Positions 45,827 to 57,963 of a stretch of 64,000 bases of DNA are shown here, piece after piece. The notes beneath the pieces were generated by a model, which was given only the letters and a program-made list of their open reading frames with translations, ran no database searches and was not told where the DNA came from. The number at the start of each line of letters is the position of its first letter. The stretch's first letter is position 1. Made by a program: the position numbers and the translations under genes. The stretch is from Bisporella sp. PMI_857 (Eukaryota > Ascomycota > Leotiomycetes > Helotiales > Helotiaceae). The stretch is from contig JAJSPD010000009.1 in assembly GCA_021307315.1 (NCBI GenBank), positions 868,001 to 932,000 of the forward strand, given 5' to 3'.

Positions 45827-47750
45827 TTACTTTGATAGCTACATGGATAGAACCACAGGCTCTGGATCTTTGAAATCAATGTAGATTTAATAAAAATCGG
45901 CACAGAATCAATTCGTGCCATGTTCACATTCCGCTCTTGGCGATTGGGATAAATGAAGCATGACGCTATGAGATCCGAAGTCAAAGTAAACCAATCATTC
46001 GTGAACACCTATAATCACATTTTCGATCGGCCACTTGGTAAACAATATATATGATACGACAAGGAGTCTGGAAGCGCTACTCTCAGGCGATTACCAGGTT
46101 GAAAAATAGGTCCATAGGGAGCCGGGCTCTCTTTGCCTTCCGATGATATAGATGGCAAACGCTGGATATGAGCTGCCTTTTCAATAACCGGCTTGTACTT
46201 TATTCTGGGGCGCATATTGCGTAGCACGTCAGACGCCGCGCAGCTTGGGAAGCACAACAATTTCTCCGTTCAGCTCTGCCTGACCTTCTGGTTCATGCCT
46301 TGACATAGAGTCCCATTGCTGATATCAGCAGTGTTCCACCTAAATGTGGATGCTGAACGTTCCACGGCCTTGCGGGCCGTTGCAATGGAGACTCTGGCGA
46401 CTGCTGATCTCTGCTGAGTGTTTTGCCTGGTATATTGGTGGTTGGTTGGTGAGGCATCATCAACAACTGGCGATGCTCTGTGATGCCCTCTTGGATCTTG
46501 GCATTCAAGGGTCAAAATTTGTGGCATTCTAGGAAATCAAATGTGCCGCTTATTTTGACGACATTAATTATTATCAACTGCAACAGCAGATCCATTTCGA
46601 AAATTGATTCTTATATGGCACCTGTGCATTCGTTAGAATGTCAACTTTGCTTCTCGTTGTTGTTTGCCTACTCTGCATTTTGGATCGCTGAGACCGCATC
46701 TTTCAATGCTGTCATGAAATCTTGCCTTCACCAAGACTTCATGAGCACCGGACAACTGAAGGTTCTCAATTTACCCGGAATAATAAAGGGGCTTGGGCGA
46801 CGTCTATCAGATGGACTCCACCTCTGATTTTCTTGCCAGATGACCTTTACGTACGCCAATGAGTATCTTGGAAACATGGCTTTGGTGGTACCTGCAGCTC
46901 CAGCATCTGTTCAAATCTGGTACATCGCTTGACCAGTGTCCTCGCCACCACAGGTGGAAGGTGATTCTTTCAGGCCCGGAGCCAGCGCTGCTCCTAGTAT
47001 TATCTGACCTCAGGTAGTAGCCTTGATTCACTGACTTTTTGTTGACTCCATTCTAAGTTTGTGCCCATGAGCCATTTTTCAGAGGTTGGGTGATTGATCA
47101 CGTTCTTGCATGCAAACTGTGGACCAAACTTCGAATATCTTGCGCAGAGCTGTTAATGACGCGAGCAAGAATTTCTATTTTTGCACCAAATATGTGACTG
47201 CAAGCCCGGAGTAACTATATTACTTCATGCGTCTTTCTATACTTGTGACATCCGAAGTATTATCAAATGATCTAGTGGGGTGACTCTGGAAATCAGTCAA
47301 ATTGAGTTAATGTCTTTCTTGCCGCCCATCCATTCAGATGTTAATCCGATGTCCGGCTATATTTCTCGGACCTGCCTCGCCGGCAATGTTATTCCGCCTC
47401 CGAAGGGGGCTTCAACTACGGCAGACATGATAGGTTATGTCCATCTCTGTCCGCGCACCTTACATATATTTCACTGCATGGAAGCGACCGGATAAAGGGT
47501 GTAGCTACCACAACTTCAGACGAAAATACTATAGATCATGTGTAGGTAAATTGTATTGGGGCGCTGGATCTTAAATTCAAGCTTTTTTAATCAATTTCCT
47601 CGGTTCCCTCGGCTGGCTTTGTCCTGCCCTGTCTTGATGATGAGTTCAAAAATGTGTTTACCTAGAATAACTGCTCAAAACTCTTTGGGTTTCCGGTAAG
47701 TTCCCCCGAAGGTCTTGTGCTCATTGGACTTGGCGCATTTGGTATCTCTA

Positions 47751-47757
47751 TATAAAG
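47751..47757 (+). promoter_or_regulatory. TATA box of GH6 gene
   Basis: TATAAAG about 70 bp before the GH6 start codon. Confidence 0.55.
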
Positions 47758-47822
47758 GCTCATTCTGACTTTTCTGATATCTTGATTGTCACAACCAATT
47801 TTCTTGCTCTCATATCATCAAA

Positions 47823-49446
47823 ATGGGTCTCAAACACGCTGCCCTAGCTATAGCCGCGCTCGCAGGCAAAACCATGGCACAAGCTGCCGGTTATGCACAG
47901 TGTATGTCTTCAAGAGAACTTCGATCTATAAAAACGTGATGCTAATGAAGGCTCAAGGTGGAGGAGCTAATTACGCAGGCCCAACAACCTGCGTTGCCGG
48001 CTACACCTGCACTTACAGCAACCCGTGGTACTCGCAATGTCTACCAGGCACTGGAACTACCACAGCAGCAGCTACAACAACACGTCCTACTACTTCAGGA
48101 ACTGTTTCTACAACTACAGCGCCAGGTTCAACCCCGACAACGACTGTTGCACCAGCTGCGGGCAATCCATTCTCTGGCGTCGCTCTTTACGCAAATCCAT
48201 ATTACGCCTCCGAGATCTCGACTTTAGCCATCCCTTCTCTGACCGGCGCAATGGCCACGAAGGCTGCCGCTGTCGCTAAAGTTGGAACCTTTAGCTGGCT
48301 GTAAGAGCTTCACCAGATGAATGTTCAGAGATCTTGCTAACTCATTCTTCAGTGATACTGCTGCCAAAGTTCCTCAAATGGGTACTTTCCTGGCCAACAT
48401 CAGAGCCTTGAACAAGGCCGGCGCCTCACCTCCAGTTGCTGGAACTTTTGTTGTCTACGATCTACCAGACCGTGACTGCGCTGCCTTGGCATCTAACGGA
48501 GAGTACAGCATTGCAGATGGCGGTGCCGTTAAGTACAAAGCCTACATTGATGCCATCAAAGCACAACTCGTCACCTACTCAGATATCAAGGTCATCCTTG
48601 TCATTGGTATGCAGCTCTCGAAAGCCCATCTTTCACAAACTGACTTTAATCTAGAGCCTGATTCACTCGCCAACTTGGTCACAAACATGAATGTCGCAAA
48701 GTGTGCAAATGCAGCATCCACATACAAGACCCTTACTGAATATGCGATCTCGACACTTAACCTGCCAAATGTATCCCAGTATCTTGACGCAGGTCATGGA
48801 GGCTGGTTGGGCTGGCCAGCTAACATCGGACCAGCAGCCACAATGTTCGGAGAAATCTACAAAAATGCTGGTAGCCCAGCAAATGTTCGCGGTCTTGCCA
48901 CGAACGTTGCCAACTACAACGCCTGGACCATTGCTACCTGCCCATCGTACACCTCACCAAATACCAACTGCGATGAAAAGAAATATATCAATTCCTTGGC
49001 ACCACTATTGACTGCCGTGGGCTTCCCTGCTCATTTCATTATTGACACAGGTATGTTACGATATAGATTAACTTGGAGCAGACGCTGACTCGTATTTAGG
49101 CCGCAATGGTGTTCAGCCTACCGCCCAGCTCGCCCAAGGCGATTGGTGTAACGTCATCGGCACAGGCTTCGGTGTCCGGCCTTCTACAAACACAGGAGAT
49201 GCTCTTGCTGATGCTTTCGTCTGGGTTAAGCCAGGTGGAGAGTCCGACGTAAATCTCCATATTCTTTCTAACAAATTATGAGGTCAAGGAGACTAACACT
49301 GATTTTAGGGAACCTCTGACACATCTGCTACCAGATACGATGCTCACTGCGGTTATGCTGATGCACTGAAACCAGCCCCCGAAGCAGGCACTTGGTTCCA
49401 AGCATACTTTGCGCAACTACTCACCAACGCTAACCCAGCATTCTAA
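47823..49446 (+). CDS. cel6A: GH6 cellobiohydrolase (CBHII, Cel6A-like) with N-terminal CBM1
   Basis: Six exons, 47823-47901, 47958-48300, 48353-48606, 48655-49050, 49100-49248 and 49309-49446, give 452 residues. A signal peptide is followed by a CBM1 cellulose-binding module ([12 protein letters not shown] to WYSQCL, about residues 27-56), a Thr/Pro/Ser linker, and the GH6 catalytic domain. Landmarks are [18 protein letters not shown], holding the catalytic acid Asp, [30 protein letters not shown] and [13 protein letters not shown]. The enzyme releases cellobiose processively from the non-reducing ends of cellulose. Length and domain order match Trichoderma Cel6A. It belongs functionally with the three AA9 genes nearby. 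Confidence 0.97.
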
Positions 49447-50750
49447 TCGCCTTTGGGATTGGCTTCAGCCACATTCCCATGGCGTTGACTTGCTATTAAA
49501 GAACAACCCCTCAGCGGGTTGTTGGTAAAAATCAATTTTGTAAATACATTTTTTTTCGCTATTGTACATAAATTCCTCCGTCTGGAGTACATAGAATGAC
49601 AATCGTATCAAAATTTCTTGGGCACCTTAACATTCAAACTTCTGACAAAAATCATCTTTCGAGCTTAATCGGCCCAATACTATTATCGATGTCGAATTTT
49701 CGTTTTCCCAATGCTATGACCTCCTTCCTATAACAATGTCCAAATAAGCATGGACGTCGGAACAAAGTCCTCCTATCACTAAGCCAATTGTGTGCCCCCG
49801 CAGAATGTGGGGAACCCCGGATATTATAATATGCCAGGGGTAGGGTCACACTGAGCGGAGGTGCTTTATCCGGGATATTTGCCTTGATATAGTGGCATCT
49901 ATGGCATCTGTGGCATCAGAGATTACCCTAGTACGGGAAATACAAATGGACGGTTTGGGAATTTATGCACCCCGCATTTAGGCATAACGCCACTTTCGAT
50001 GGGGTAAGAAACGTAAAGTGTCGATTGAGGAAATGGTATAGGGGAAGTCTACAGAAAGAGATTCCGAAATGGTTTGAACGACGGTCTGCTTGATATAGAA
50101 TGATTGAGACTTTGATAATATAAACTGCAAGTGGCATGGTGCTTGAGGATTTACGTCTTTTGCGTATACCGAAGCAGCATTTTGAGTCTTGAACACGATA
50201 GTATCTTATGGAATAACTCTCTACAAATAGGTACCATGGACGTGCTGACCTTTGTGGGAATATATATAATACATATGTTTAGCTTCATAGTCAAGAGTGT
50301 GGACGAGATGTGAGAAGTCAATCACTTGAGCAGCCTTTCTTCGAACAAGGCAGCTATGTAAGATCAATATTTTATTGACATTCAGTGGTTTTGTCTCGAA
50401 TACGCCATGAAAGATATATAAACCACGTGCAAATCCTTGCAATAAGGTACACCACTGCCACAATGACGGGATGGCCTAGACAGCATCTTAGACATGCGAA
50501 GCGTGACATTAGATATGAAGAGGTGAGTATCAAAATGGCGTACTACGGCTGGCGGCCCGCCATCAAGTTTGATTTGCCGCTGCAGCCCTTCCCTGGAAAA
50601 TCTGGGGAAGATATTGTGGAGAGTGACTATCAGAGGCTCGGTGTATAGGCTAAGGTAGGTGTATACATTACGAAAATAGATAAGAACATCTCATGCCTTG
50701 CAACTGAAGACTTTGAGATACATTTTCACAACCTCCTATCAATATTCAAG
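49447..50750. other. Intergenic region
   Basis: About 1.3 kb between the GH6 gene and the third AA9 gene, both on the plus strand. Short frames only; the right part is the AA9 promoter. Confidence 0.45.
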
Positions 50751-51799
50751 ATGAAGGCTTTCATGGGTTTGCTTATTGCCGCTGGTGGGCTTGTTGAGTT
50801 TGCAGCTGCTCACTGTATGCTCCAAGATTGAGAAATGAGGGTGCAAAATCAATACTAAAGCTGGCAGACCGCATCACGAGCCTGATAGTCAACGGGCAAA
50901 AGACCGCCGATTATCTTTATGTCAGGTAGAGCTCGCGATGCAAAACCGACTACAGAAGCTAAGCACAACTAGGCAAAATACAAACTATAATTCGCCCGTT
51001 ACGGCGGTGACTTCCGACGATATAAGATGCAACACGGGGGGCCTGGCTTCTGGTCCTTCAACAAGCACTGCTGCAGTGACCGCTGGATCAACTGTACAGT
51101 AGAATCTCAGCTTACCAAAACAAGAGGCTAACTCCTCTAAGATTGGCTTCGCTCTCGACCAATCAATCTTCCACCCAGGTAAGCAAATTTAAGGACTCAA
51201 GAATAACATGCCATCCTGACACAAAATAAGGGCCGCTCCAAGTATATATCTCTAAGTCCACCGTCGCTGATGTGAAGAACTACGATGGCAGCGGCGGCTG
51301 GGCAAAGCTCGCCAGCATAACCGCAACCTTCTCGTCAGGTTCTGTGAACTGGCTGGCATCAAACCTCGCCCAATATACTTTTACTCTTCCTTCGAGTCTC
51401 GGTCAGCCTCTCTCGCCGCTTCACATATTGGAAAGGGTGAAAGACTCACGAGTATAGCGCCTGGCGAATACCTGCTTCGAATGGAACATATCGCTTTGCA
51501 TTCTGCTTCGACGAGCGGAGGCGCACAATTTTATATCTCCTGTGGACAGATCAAAGTTTCTGGCTCGGGGAGTGGGACGCCGAGTCCTACTATTAAGCTA
51601 CCCGGTGGATATTCGGTTGGTTTTTCGATGAGTTTGGAGTAATAGGTGCTAATAATTGGCAGGCGAGTGACCCAGGAATTCTATTTAATTTGAATTATCC
51701 TATTCCTACAGCTGTAAGTTGGCATCCTTTATTTGGCACTTTTTGTAGATTCATTAGCGCTAGTACACGGCACCAGGGCCAGCAGTGTGGAGAGGGTGA
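50751..51799 (+). CDS. AA9 lytic polysaccharide monooxygenase (third copy)
   Basis: Eight exons, 50751-50814, 50868-50925, 50973-51093, 51142-51178, 51231-51401, 51458-51615, 51663-51713 and 51764-51799, give 231 residues in frame. Signal peptide 1-20 ends in AAA and mature His21 is the first copper ligand (HYRITSL). The second His is in SIFHPGPLQVYI and the axial Tyr in [11 protein letters not shown]. The donor of exon 3 is the unusual GTACAG; without splicing there the frame stops at once, and with it the sequence joins as AGST-IGFALDQ, as the family requires. The last exon is only 36 nt and ends [11 protein letters not shown]. No binding module. All catalytic residues are intact, so it is likely functional. 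Confidence 0.9.
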
Positions 51800-52030
51800 A
51801 GGGAGCAATTTTGAGCCGGATGCCAAAACAATTGTTGGACAAGACTGCAGCGACCTCAGTTATATTCGCAATATTCTGGTTACTTCTCAATATAATTATG
51901 TGCAGCCTCCGTTTTTCTACTTTGGTATGATCCAATCCATGGAGACCAAACATCATGATCTTTTCCTATATACAATCATCTCATGCTCCTGAACACCAGA
52001 CGCCACTTTCAGATCTTGCTTACTGCCGTC

Positions 52031-53531
52031 TCACCTACTAAAGAAATTCGTTATTTTCTGAGTACCTTTCGCCTTGATCTGCGCCTTCTTCGGGCTCGCC
52101 TTCGCATTACTTGTAGCACTCCGCATCTTCGGATTTGCTGACGTTGAGGATGTTGCTATTGGTTTAGTTGGGGTGGCAGAAATTTTTGGAATCTTGCTGA
52201 GTGGCTCTTCTACATCCTCCAATTCTCTTTTAACCCCATGTTTCAATTCTTTCTTGGGTTCAGGAAGAGGGGCATTGTCCTCGGTTCCATTATGATCAAC
52301 AGTTTCCCTAATTTCGCCTGGGTCTTTCTTCACTTGCAAATGTTCCTCTTCTTTCTTCACTTTCACGTCCTCCTCCTTCACGGCCTTGGATGGGGAGCCT
52401 CCAGGACTTCCCTTGGCAGCACCTTTTGCAAAGAAATTTGCGATATTAGACTTATTTTCACTGCTGTTAACAGGTATGATGAAGCTTGGAGAATTGTTGC
52501 CGACTTTCCCGACATCTTGTGATACGGGATAGATTTCTAGTTCTCCTTTGAAAGGCATCAGAAGGCCTTGTAAATCCCTTGACCATGTTGTTATGGAGGG
52601 ATCTAACCATCGTCCTTTGTAGGGTTTGAGGTTAGTGACGGTACAACAATAGTATAATAAAATGGTCTTGACCATAACATGGCTTTCCCGGAAACTTAAT
52701 TGGGCTCCTAAAGGTACTTACTGAGCTCTTCTGTCCCATTGTCCAGGATCACTGGCATACGGTCATGGAGAAAACTGAGCTGCCTATTTGATGAAGTTGT
52801 GATTATGGTATAGGTATACAGCTTTTCTTTGGAGTCTGAAACAGAGTCAGCCGACGGTAAACAGTCTCTGACTGGTATAGTATACCTTCATACTTGACAG
52901 CATCCCACAACCCAGCAGCACACATCAATTGCCCATCCTTTCGCTTAACGAAATGGGGAATTTTCTGTTTGCCCTTGTTCAGCCACTCGTAGAATCCTTG
53001 GGCAACGATGATGCAGCGCTTCTTTTTCTTCATGGTAGTCCACATCCCACGATCCTCGATCAAGGAGTCATCTCGGCAATTAATCGTCTTCATCATTGAA
53101 CCATAATCAGGACTACGCTTCGTCCAAAAAGGAATGAGACCCCATCGCATTGACTGTAACTTGTAGCGCCTTTCAGATGGATCTCGTTGGCCATCATCTC
53201 GTCGATTGTCATCCCGACGGTTTGCATCCCGTTGAGCGTGTTCATTTTGAGTATGCAGGTAAGCTTCGTTATCCGATGCTCCGCTTTCGTAGTTTTCTTG
53301 TTGATAAGACCGTAATCTTGCGGCACGGTAGACGATTCCATTGTATCCTGGAGCAAAGTTGTAACTTTGTCGAGGCGCCCCTTCACCTTCATCCGGAGGG
53401 GCATCATACACCGGCATGTTCTCGGCCTCAAGATAGGCGCGAACTTGAGAAGGACGCTTCCAATTGATCAGTGACAAATCCAAAATTATATATACCAGAC
53501 CTACCAGGGCTAATGAATATCGTCCACACAT
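52031..53531 (-). CDS. SRAP-domain protein (HMCES / yeast YMR114C-like)
   Basis: Four exons, 53531-53505, 53456-52886, 52835-52722 and 52614-52031, give 431 residues. SRAP proteins crosslink through Cys2 to abasic sites in single-stranded DNA and shield them during replication. The catalytic set is visible: MCGRYSLA with Cys2, the Asn-containing SYNFAPGYNG, the Glu of GFYEWL and the His of FLHDRMPVIL. An Arg/Asp-rich repeat (RRDDNRRDDG) is inserted in the domain. The C-terminal ~150 residues are disordered, Lys/Glu-rich, with two PIP-box-like segments (SNIANFF and QKITNFF, the latter near the C-terminus). The first intron (53457-53504) is 48 nt and has no stop in frame. The intron-3 acceptor (AAAG) is the least certain border. 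Confidence 0.88.
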
Positions 53532-54466
53532 TCTGTTTGATTTACATGGGATATCGTATTGCAATGATCAAAGATTGGAGGTTATTGTCCTGATACAAAG
53601 CCCATTCATGACATCACCAGCACATTTCTTCAGAGTTTTCAACAAGAGAACAGCCCTTGTCACCTGGATCATCAAAGTAAATGCTTAATTATTCAGTCGT
53701 CTTGGAAGGACCTCCATAAAATCTAAAGCTTCGTCTTTCCATCGCTTCGTCATCGCGTGTTCACGTGCGCACTACTCACTCTTTATGGTTGCCCATAACG
53801 CTTGCCATACTTAAGCCAATCAATCAATCACAATCAGCTCCATTCCCAAAGAGGCTCGAAAGTGGAACAATGCATTTATTGCAGCCTAAGGAACTTGCGC
53901 CTGAGGCTGGAATTCTTTTTTGCGCTAAGGATTTCCCCGAGTATAAAGCTACACTTTCCCTCGTTCTGATTCTGATTTTTTTTTCTCTTTAGCTCTCTTT
54001 GCCTATTGGCTTAGATCAAGTGTAGTATCTGTTCTTTTCAGTTTAATCTCTGAAAGATGGTCATAGACCATCACATTGATTATTCTTATTTTTGTCCCTG
54101 TCGGATCTTCCTCTGGGCTTGCCTATGGAGATCTGAACTGTGTCTCTGGCATTACACTGCCGCCAGATGATGCGACCTATTTTTCATTGAGATCTCTGCT
54201 TCGTGCCGGGACTTGAAGAAGAATTCCTTGCGTATATAACGAGCTACCTGTGTGAATGAGTTGAAACATGACCTAGGATGTGACGGTGTTGACTGATGGA
54301 GGGGTAGGGTCAAAGGTAAAATTATTTGTGTTGGAATATTGTAGACGTGCCTTGTCGTAAAGACGCAGTCTAGGAAGTTTCTGCCCTTCAATCGTCGTGA
54401 TACTTTCCACAGCTGTCTCTCAACAACAATTTTCCAAGCATCAAACATCAACAAGCACGGGCAACC
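53532..54466. other. Divergent intergenic region
   Basis: About 935 bases between the starts of the SRAP gene (minus) and translin (plus). Pyrimidine-rich stretches near 53960-54000; no gene was seen. Confidence 0.45.
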
Positions 54467-55270
54467 ATGGCGGGCATGGTAGACCCCAAAATCTTCGAGA
54501 GCCTTCAGACTAAGATCGACGAGGATGCCGAAGTAAGAGACAAGATTCGCAGTATCTTGCAGACTTTAGAGAGGCAAGGTCGGACTGCACAGTCGGTCCT
54601 GTCAAGGGCACATTCGACTCCAGCAGCCCATCGTGAGTCGTAGATTGCTGACAAAGTTGCGCAACTAACCATCTCAAGTTCAACCGGTCCTCAATTCTGC
54701 AGAAGAAGCCATTGCAGAGGAGGTCACAAGTATTGGCAACCTCGCTGAGGCTACGCTGAATTCTCCATACTACAAATACAATGGCATGTGGACCAGGGAT
54801 GTACAGAATGTCATATTCTCAATCCTCTTCTGTGGATGGCTTGGTGGTCTGGGAGGAGCAGAATTAGTCCCTGAAGCGGGCAAGCTTCTCACAATCGAGG
54901 AGGTTGGAAAGGTTCTCAATGGTTTGTCTTTGCTTGACTACGAAGGCACAAGCTAATTTGCACAGTCCCTGTCAACTTGAAAGACCAAGATGCTTTTCAC
55001 ATCACCATTGAAGAATATCTCCAATCACTCATTACCTTGATCGAGGAGCTTGCACGTCTTGCCATCAATTCAGTCACCCTAGGTGACTATCAACGACCTC
55101 TGCAAATAAGCCAGTTCGTCAAGGACCTGCACGCAGGCTTCCAGATTCTTAATTTGAAGAACGACTCATTAAGGCGTCGCAGTGACAGTATCAAATACAA
55201 TGTGAAAAAGATTGAGGATATCGTGTACGATCTATCTCTGCGAAATTTGGTGCCTAAAGCAGGAGCTTGA
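54467..55270 (+). CDS. Translin
   Basis: Three exons, 54467-54632, 54679-54921 and 54966-55270, give 237 residues, the standard translin length. Introns are 46 nt (GTGAGT...TCAAG) and 44 nt (GTTTGT...CACAG). The all-helical protein shows the family segments YYKYNGMWTRDVQNVIF, EYLQSLITLIEELARLAINSVTLGDY and a C-terminal LRRRSDSIKYNVKKIEDIVYDLSLR. Translin forms octamers that bind single-stranded DNA/RNA and, with TRAX, the C3PO endoribonuclease. It is followed 300 bp on by GPI11 on the same strand. Confidence 0.95.
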
Positions 55271-55578
55271 AGCAGATACTTCGAATCACTTATATTTGGC
55301 GGGGTTGTGTGTGATGGTATTAAAATGGAATTGGCAGAGACGAGGACACAATCAGGTTGGTACCCGGCATTAGCATGTGGATATATAGCAGGCAATTCTC
55401 TGGTGTGATTTTGATTTTGAAAGAGTTATATAGCAGGGCTTATCAATGGTAGAGCTACAATTCATCATTGCGTATACAATATGAGGTTTCTCCACCCCTG
55501 TACGCTTATGCACCCCATCTCTTCATTCGCGTGAACCATTCAAAAAAGTACAACGACGCGATCAAGGAATATCAAGTA
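55271..55578. other. Spacer between translin and GPI11
   Basis: About 300 bases holding the translin 3' end and GPI11 promoter; no other feature was seen. Confidence 0.4.
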
Positions 55579-56356
55579 ATGCCACTCATCGATCCTGTCA
55601 TAATGTCCAGTTCCGCGCAGCCTACGGTAATAAAGTCTTCAATCCCAATTGAGCTACTACCTACGGATTTGGCACAACTATTCAGCCACGCTCACCCCGC
55701 CATCCTGCTCGCTGTGTACTCCTTCAGATTCTCATCCCTGGTCTCCAATCCAGTTCCTGCCCTCCTCATTTCTCTCATACCTTTAGCTCTCACGCAGATT
55801 GCTTATGCAGTCATCTGTCTTCCAGCCATTGGCACAAATGCGAAACTGGCCAAAAAGCCAAAATCAGGTGCGAAGAAGACAGAGTTACCTAATATATCAC
55901 CAATTGTGAGTCTTTGTCTCTAGTACTTATATCAATAATAACATGAACCCATAGACCATAATCTATGCTCTCCTCCTATCCATCTTCTCTGTCCCCGTCC
56001 TCACAGCTATCCAAATCCTCTTCGGCGCGCCAGTCACAACACACATCCCACATACGATCCTCAGCTCCTCCCACATAGCTCTCCTCGCTGTTTTCCCTCT
56101 TGTATACGTACATGGATCAGACAGCAAAAAATGGAGGGAGATAATATCAATATACAGCCCTATAGATGAGGTCTTTGGGGCTGCGGTAGGCACTTTCTTC
56201 GGAGCTTGGCTAGGGGCTGTACCTATTCCGCTGGACTGGGATAGAGAATGGCAGAAATGGCCAGTTACAATTGTCACGGGTGCTTATGCCGGATATACTG
56301 TAGGCAAATTTGCAGGAGGGTATTTGTTGAAGGGAAAGAGGATTGAGCTGGATTGA
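55579..56356 (+). CDS. GPI11: GPI biosynthesis protein Gpi11 / PIG-F
   Basis: Two exons, 55579-55905 and 55955-56356, with a 49-nt intron (GTGAGT...CATAG), give 242 residues. A second in-frame ATG at 55603 would shorten it by eight residues. Six or so hydrophobic segments are present. The diagnostic PIG-F stretch AVGTFFGAWLGAVPIPLDWD followed by REWQKWPVTIVTGAYAGYTVG is near the C-terminus. Gpi11/PIG-F is an ER membrane partner of Gpi7/Gpi13-type transferases, which add phosphoethanolamine to the mannoses of the GPI anchor precursor. Confidence 0.93.
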
Positions 56357-57124
56357 AGAGTGGCTGGGACTTGATTCAGGAAAGTGCTACATATCGTCCA
56401 TGATACTGTTATCATGTTGAAGTACAATGCTGATTTCTGGATATTGGTGCACTGCCTGAAGCGCGCCGCATATGAGCTCTTGCATAGCCCACCATTTCGT
56501 GGCACAAAGCATTGGCTTTGCTAGATTTTCAATATCACGCTGTAGGAGTACCATTGTACTCAAAACAATGTTGCAGCGTCCAAGTGGGCTTTACTTCCAT
56601 CCCTAGCTCCATTTCTACTTTGTGCCTGTAAGGAGAGATTCTTAGTGCGCCATGAGCATGGAGACAGCCAGATTTGTGGGCACATCATCAATCGTTAGAA
56701 GCAGGCTTGTTACGGAAACTTGCAGTAAGTTTTATTGCATCGAGCTTGAAAAAGAAGCTTAAAAGTGGCCTTAGGCTGCGGTTGGGAACGCCTGTGGCTC
56801 CTTGATCTTTCAAGTAACTCCATTCGTAAAAGTTTACGTTAATGTGTGAGCCAGTTTATGCGCAGCACGATCTAGTGGTTACGAGAGACGGATCTTAAAT
56901 CGGTTGTACGTAAACTAAACGAGTGTTAAAGGACATTACCTCGTTCGGTGCCCCAATGGAATACCCAAAATTTCAGTAGCCTTGCCTAAAGTATGTTTAT
57001 TGTTCCTTCGCAGAGTCTTGAAACATTGAAGCTTGATGACACTTTTTGAATCTTCTTCAGTTTTCCTTGGGTCTTTGTCGCGAGCACCAAGATTCTGGAT
57101 AATTCTAGCTCCAGCAAGATCATA
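56357..57124. other. Intergenic region
   Basis: About 770 bases between GPI11 and the Cys-rich membrane protein; no feature was recognised. Confidence 0.45.
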
Positions 57125-57963
57125 ATGCTACTCCCATGGCTCTCTCTACCTATTATCCTCCTCCAACTCGCTAGATGTACAACAGCGTTAGACTGTTATG
57201 GCACAAATGGAAACTTGGTGAGCAGAGATTTTCAACCTTGCATCGCAATTGATGGTGTTCAAAGCAGTTCGTACCTCCTCCTCCCTACCTTGTCCCCTCA
57301 TCAAAACCACTGAACTAATGATTCTCAGTGTGCTGTGGTCTCAACCGTACCGAGGCTGAAAATCCCGATATCTGCCTTGCCAACGGCCTCTGCTTCAACA
57401 AAGATTCCAACAGCTTCTTTTTCGATTCTTGTACGGACAAGGACTGGAACAGCCCTAATTGCCTCTCAAGAACGCTATGTCCGCAGGTCAATAGAGCCTT
57501 CACCTCCGTCACGACGTGCAGTGATGGGACGTGGTGTTGTGGATTTCAGAACTTTACGGGTTGCTGTAATAAGAACTTGGGATTTAGATTGAACGCAACA
57601 TTAGTGTCCGTAAATGCAGCGGCGGCAACAATAACAGTCACTGCAACGGTGACGCCGTCTGGAGGGAATAGTGCTGAGAAAGCTTCAACAGGTGGAACTG
57701 TGAAGACGGCTGTTTTGGGAGGCGTCGCTGCTGGGTTGGGAGTTCTGGTGCTTTGTGCGCTTGCAGGCGGTTTCTGGGTGGGGTTGAGGAAGGGGCGGGG
57801 ACAGCGGAGTAAGCAGATGGGAGACTATACTGCACACCCGCCCTTGTTCCAAGAATATAAGGAGGCGGATAATGCAAACGCGGTTCATGAGGTCGGGGTG
57901 GATTCGAGGCTCGTGGAGTTGCCTGTGGGTACGAGGTCACCTACTCTCATGTCGCCGAGATGA
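57125..57963 (+). CDS. Cys-rich type I membrane protein of fungi
   Basis: Two exons, 57125-57266 and 57329-57963, give 258 residues. The donor is GTTCGT and the acceptor CTCAG; phase forces this junction, which yields the CCGLNRTE motif. A signal peptide (LLPWLSLPIILLQLARC) is followed by a domain rich in Cys pairs (MCCGLN, GLCF, CTDKDW, CPQV, TWCCGFQNFTGCCN). A Thr/Val-rich stalk, a transmembrane helix (VLGGVAAGLGVLVLCALAGGFWVGL), a basic stop-transfer and a cytosolic tail come after. Many filamentous fungi have several such cell-surface proteins of unknown role. No molecular function can be assigned. Confidence 0.8.

Larger units (their letters stand above)
45730..47822. other. Intergenic region between AA9 and GH6 genes
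   Basis: About 2.1 kb forming the divergent promoter region of the second AA9 and the GH6 gene. No supported coding exon was found. Confidence 0.45.

Noticed and set aside
46905..46920. GTTCAAATC resembling a tRNA B box
   Set aside because: No A box, acceptor stem or anticodon arm could be formed around it; no tRNA was found anywhere in the window.
54152..54454. 100-codon minus-strand frame upstream of translin
   Set aside because: No family features, and it covers the likely translin leader.
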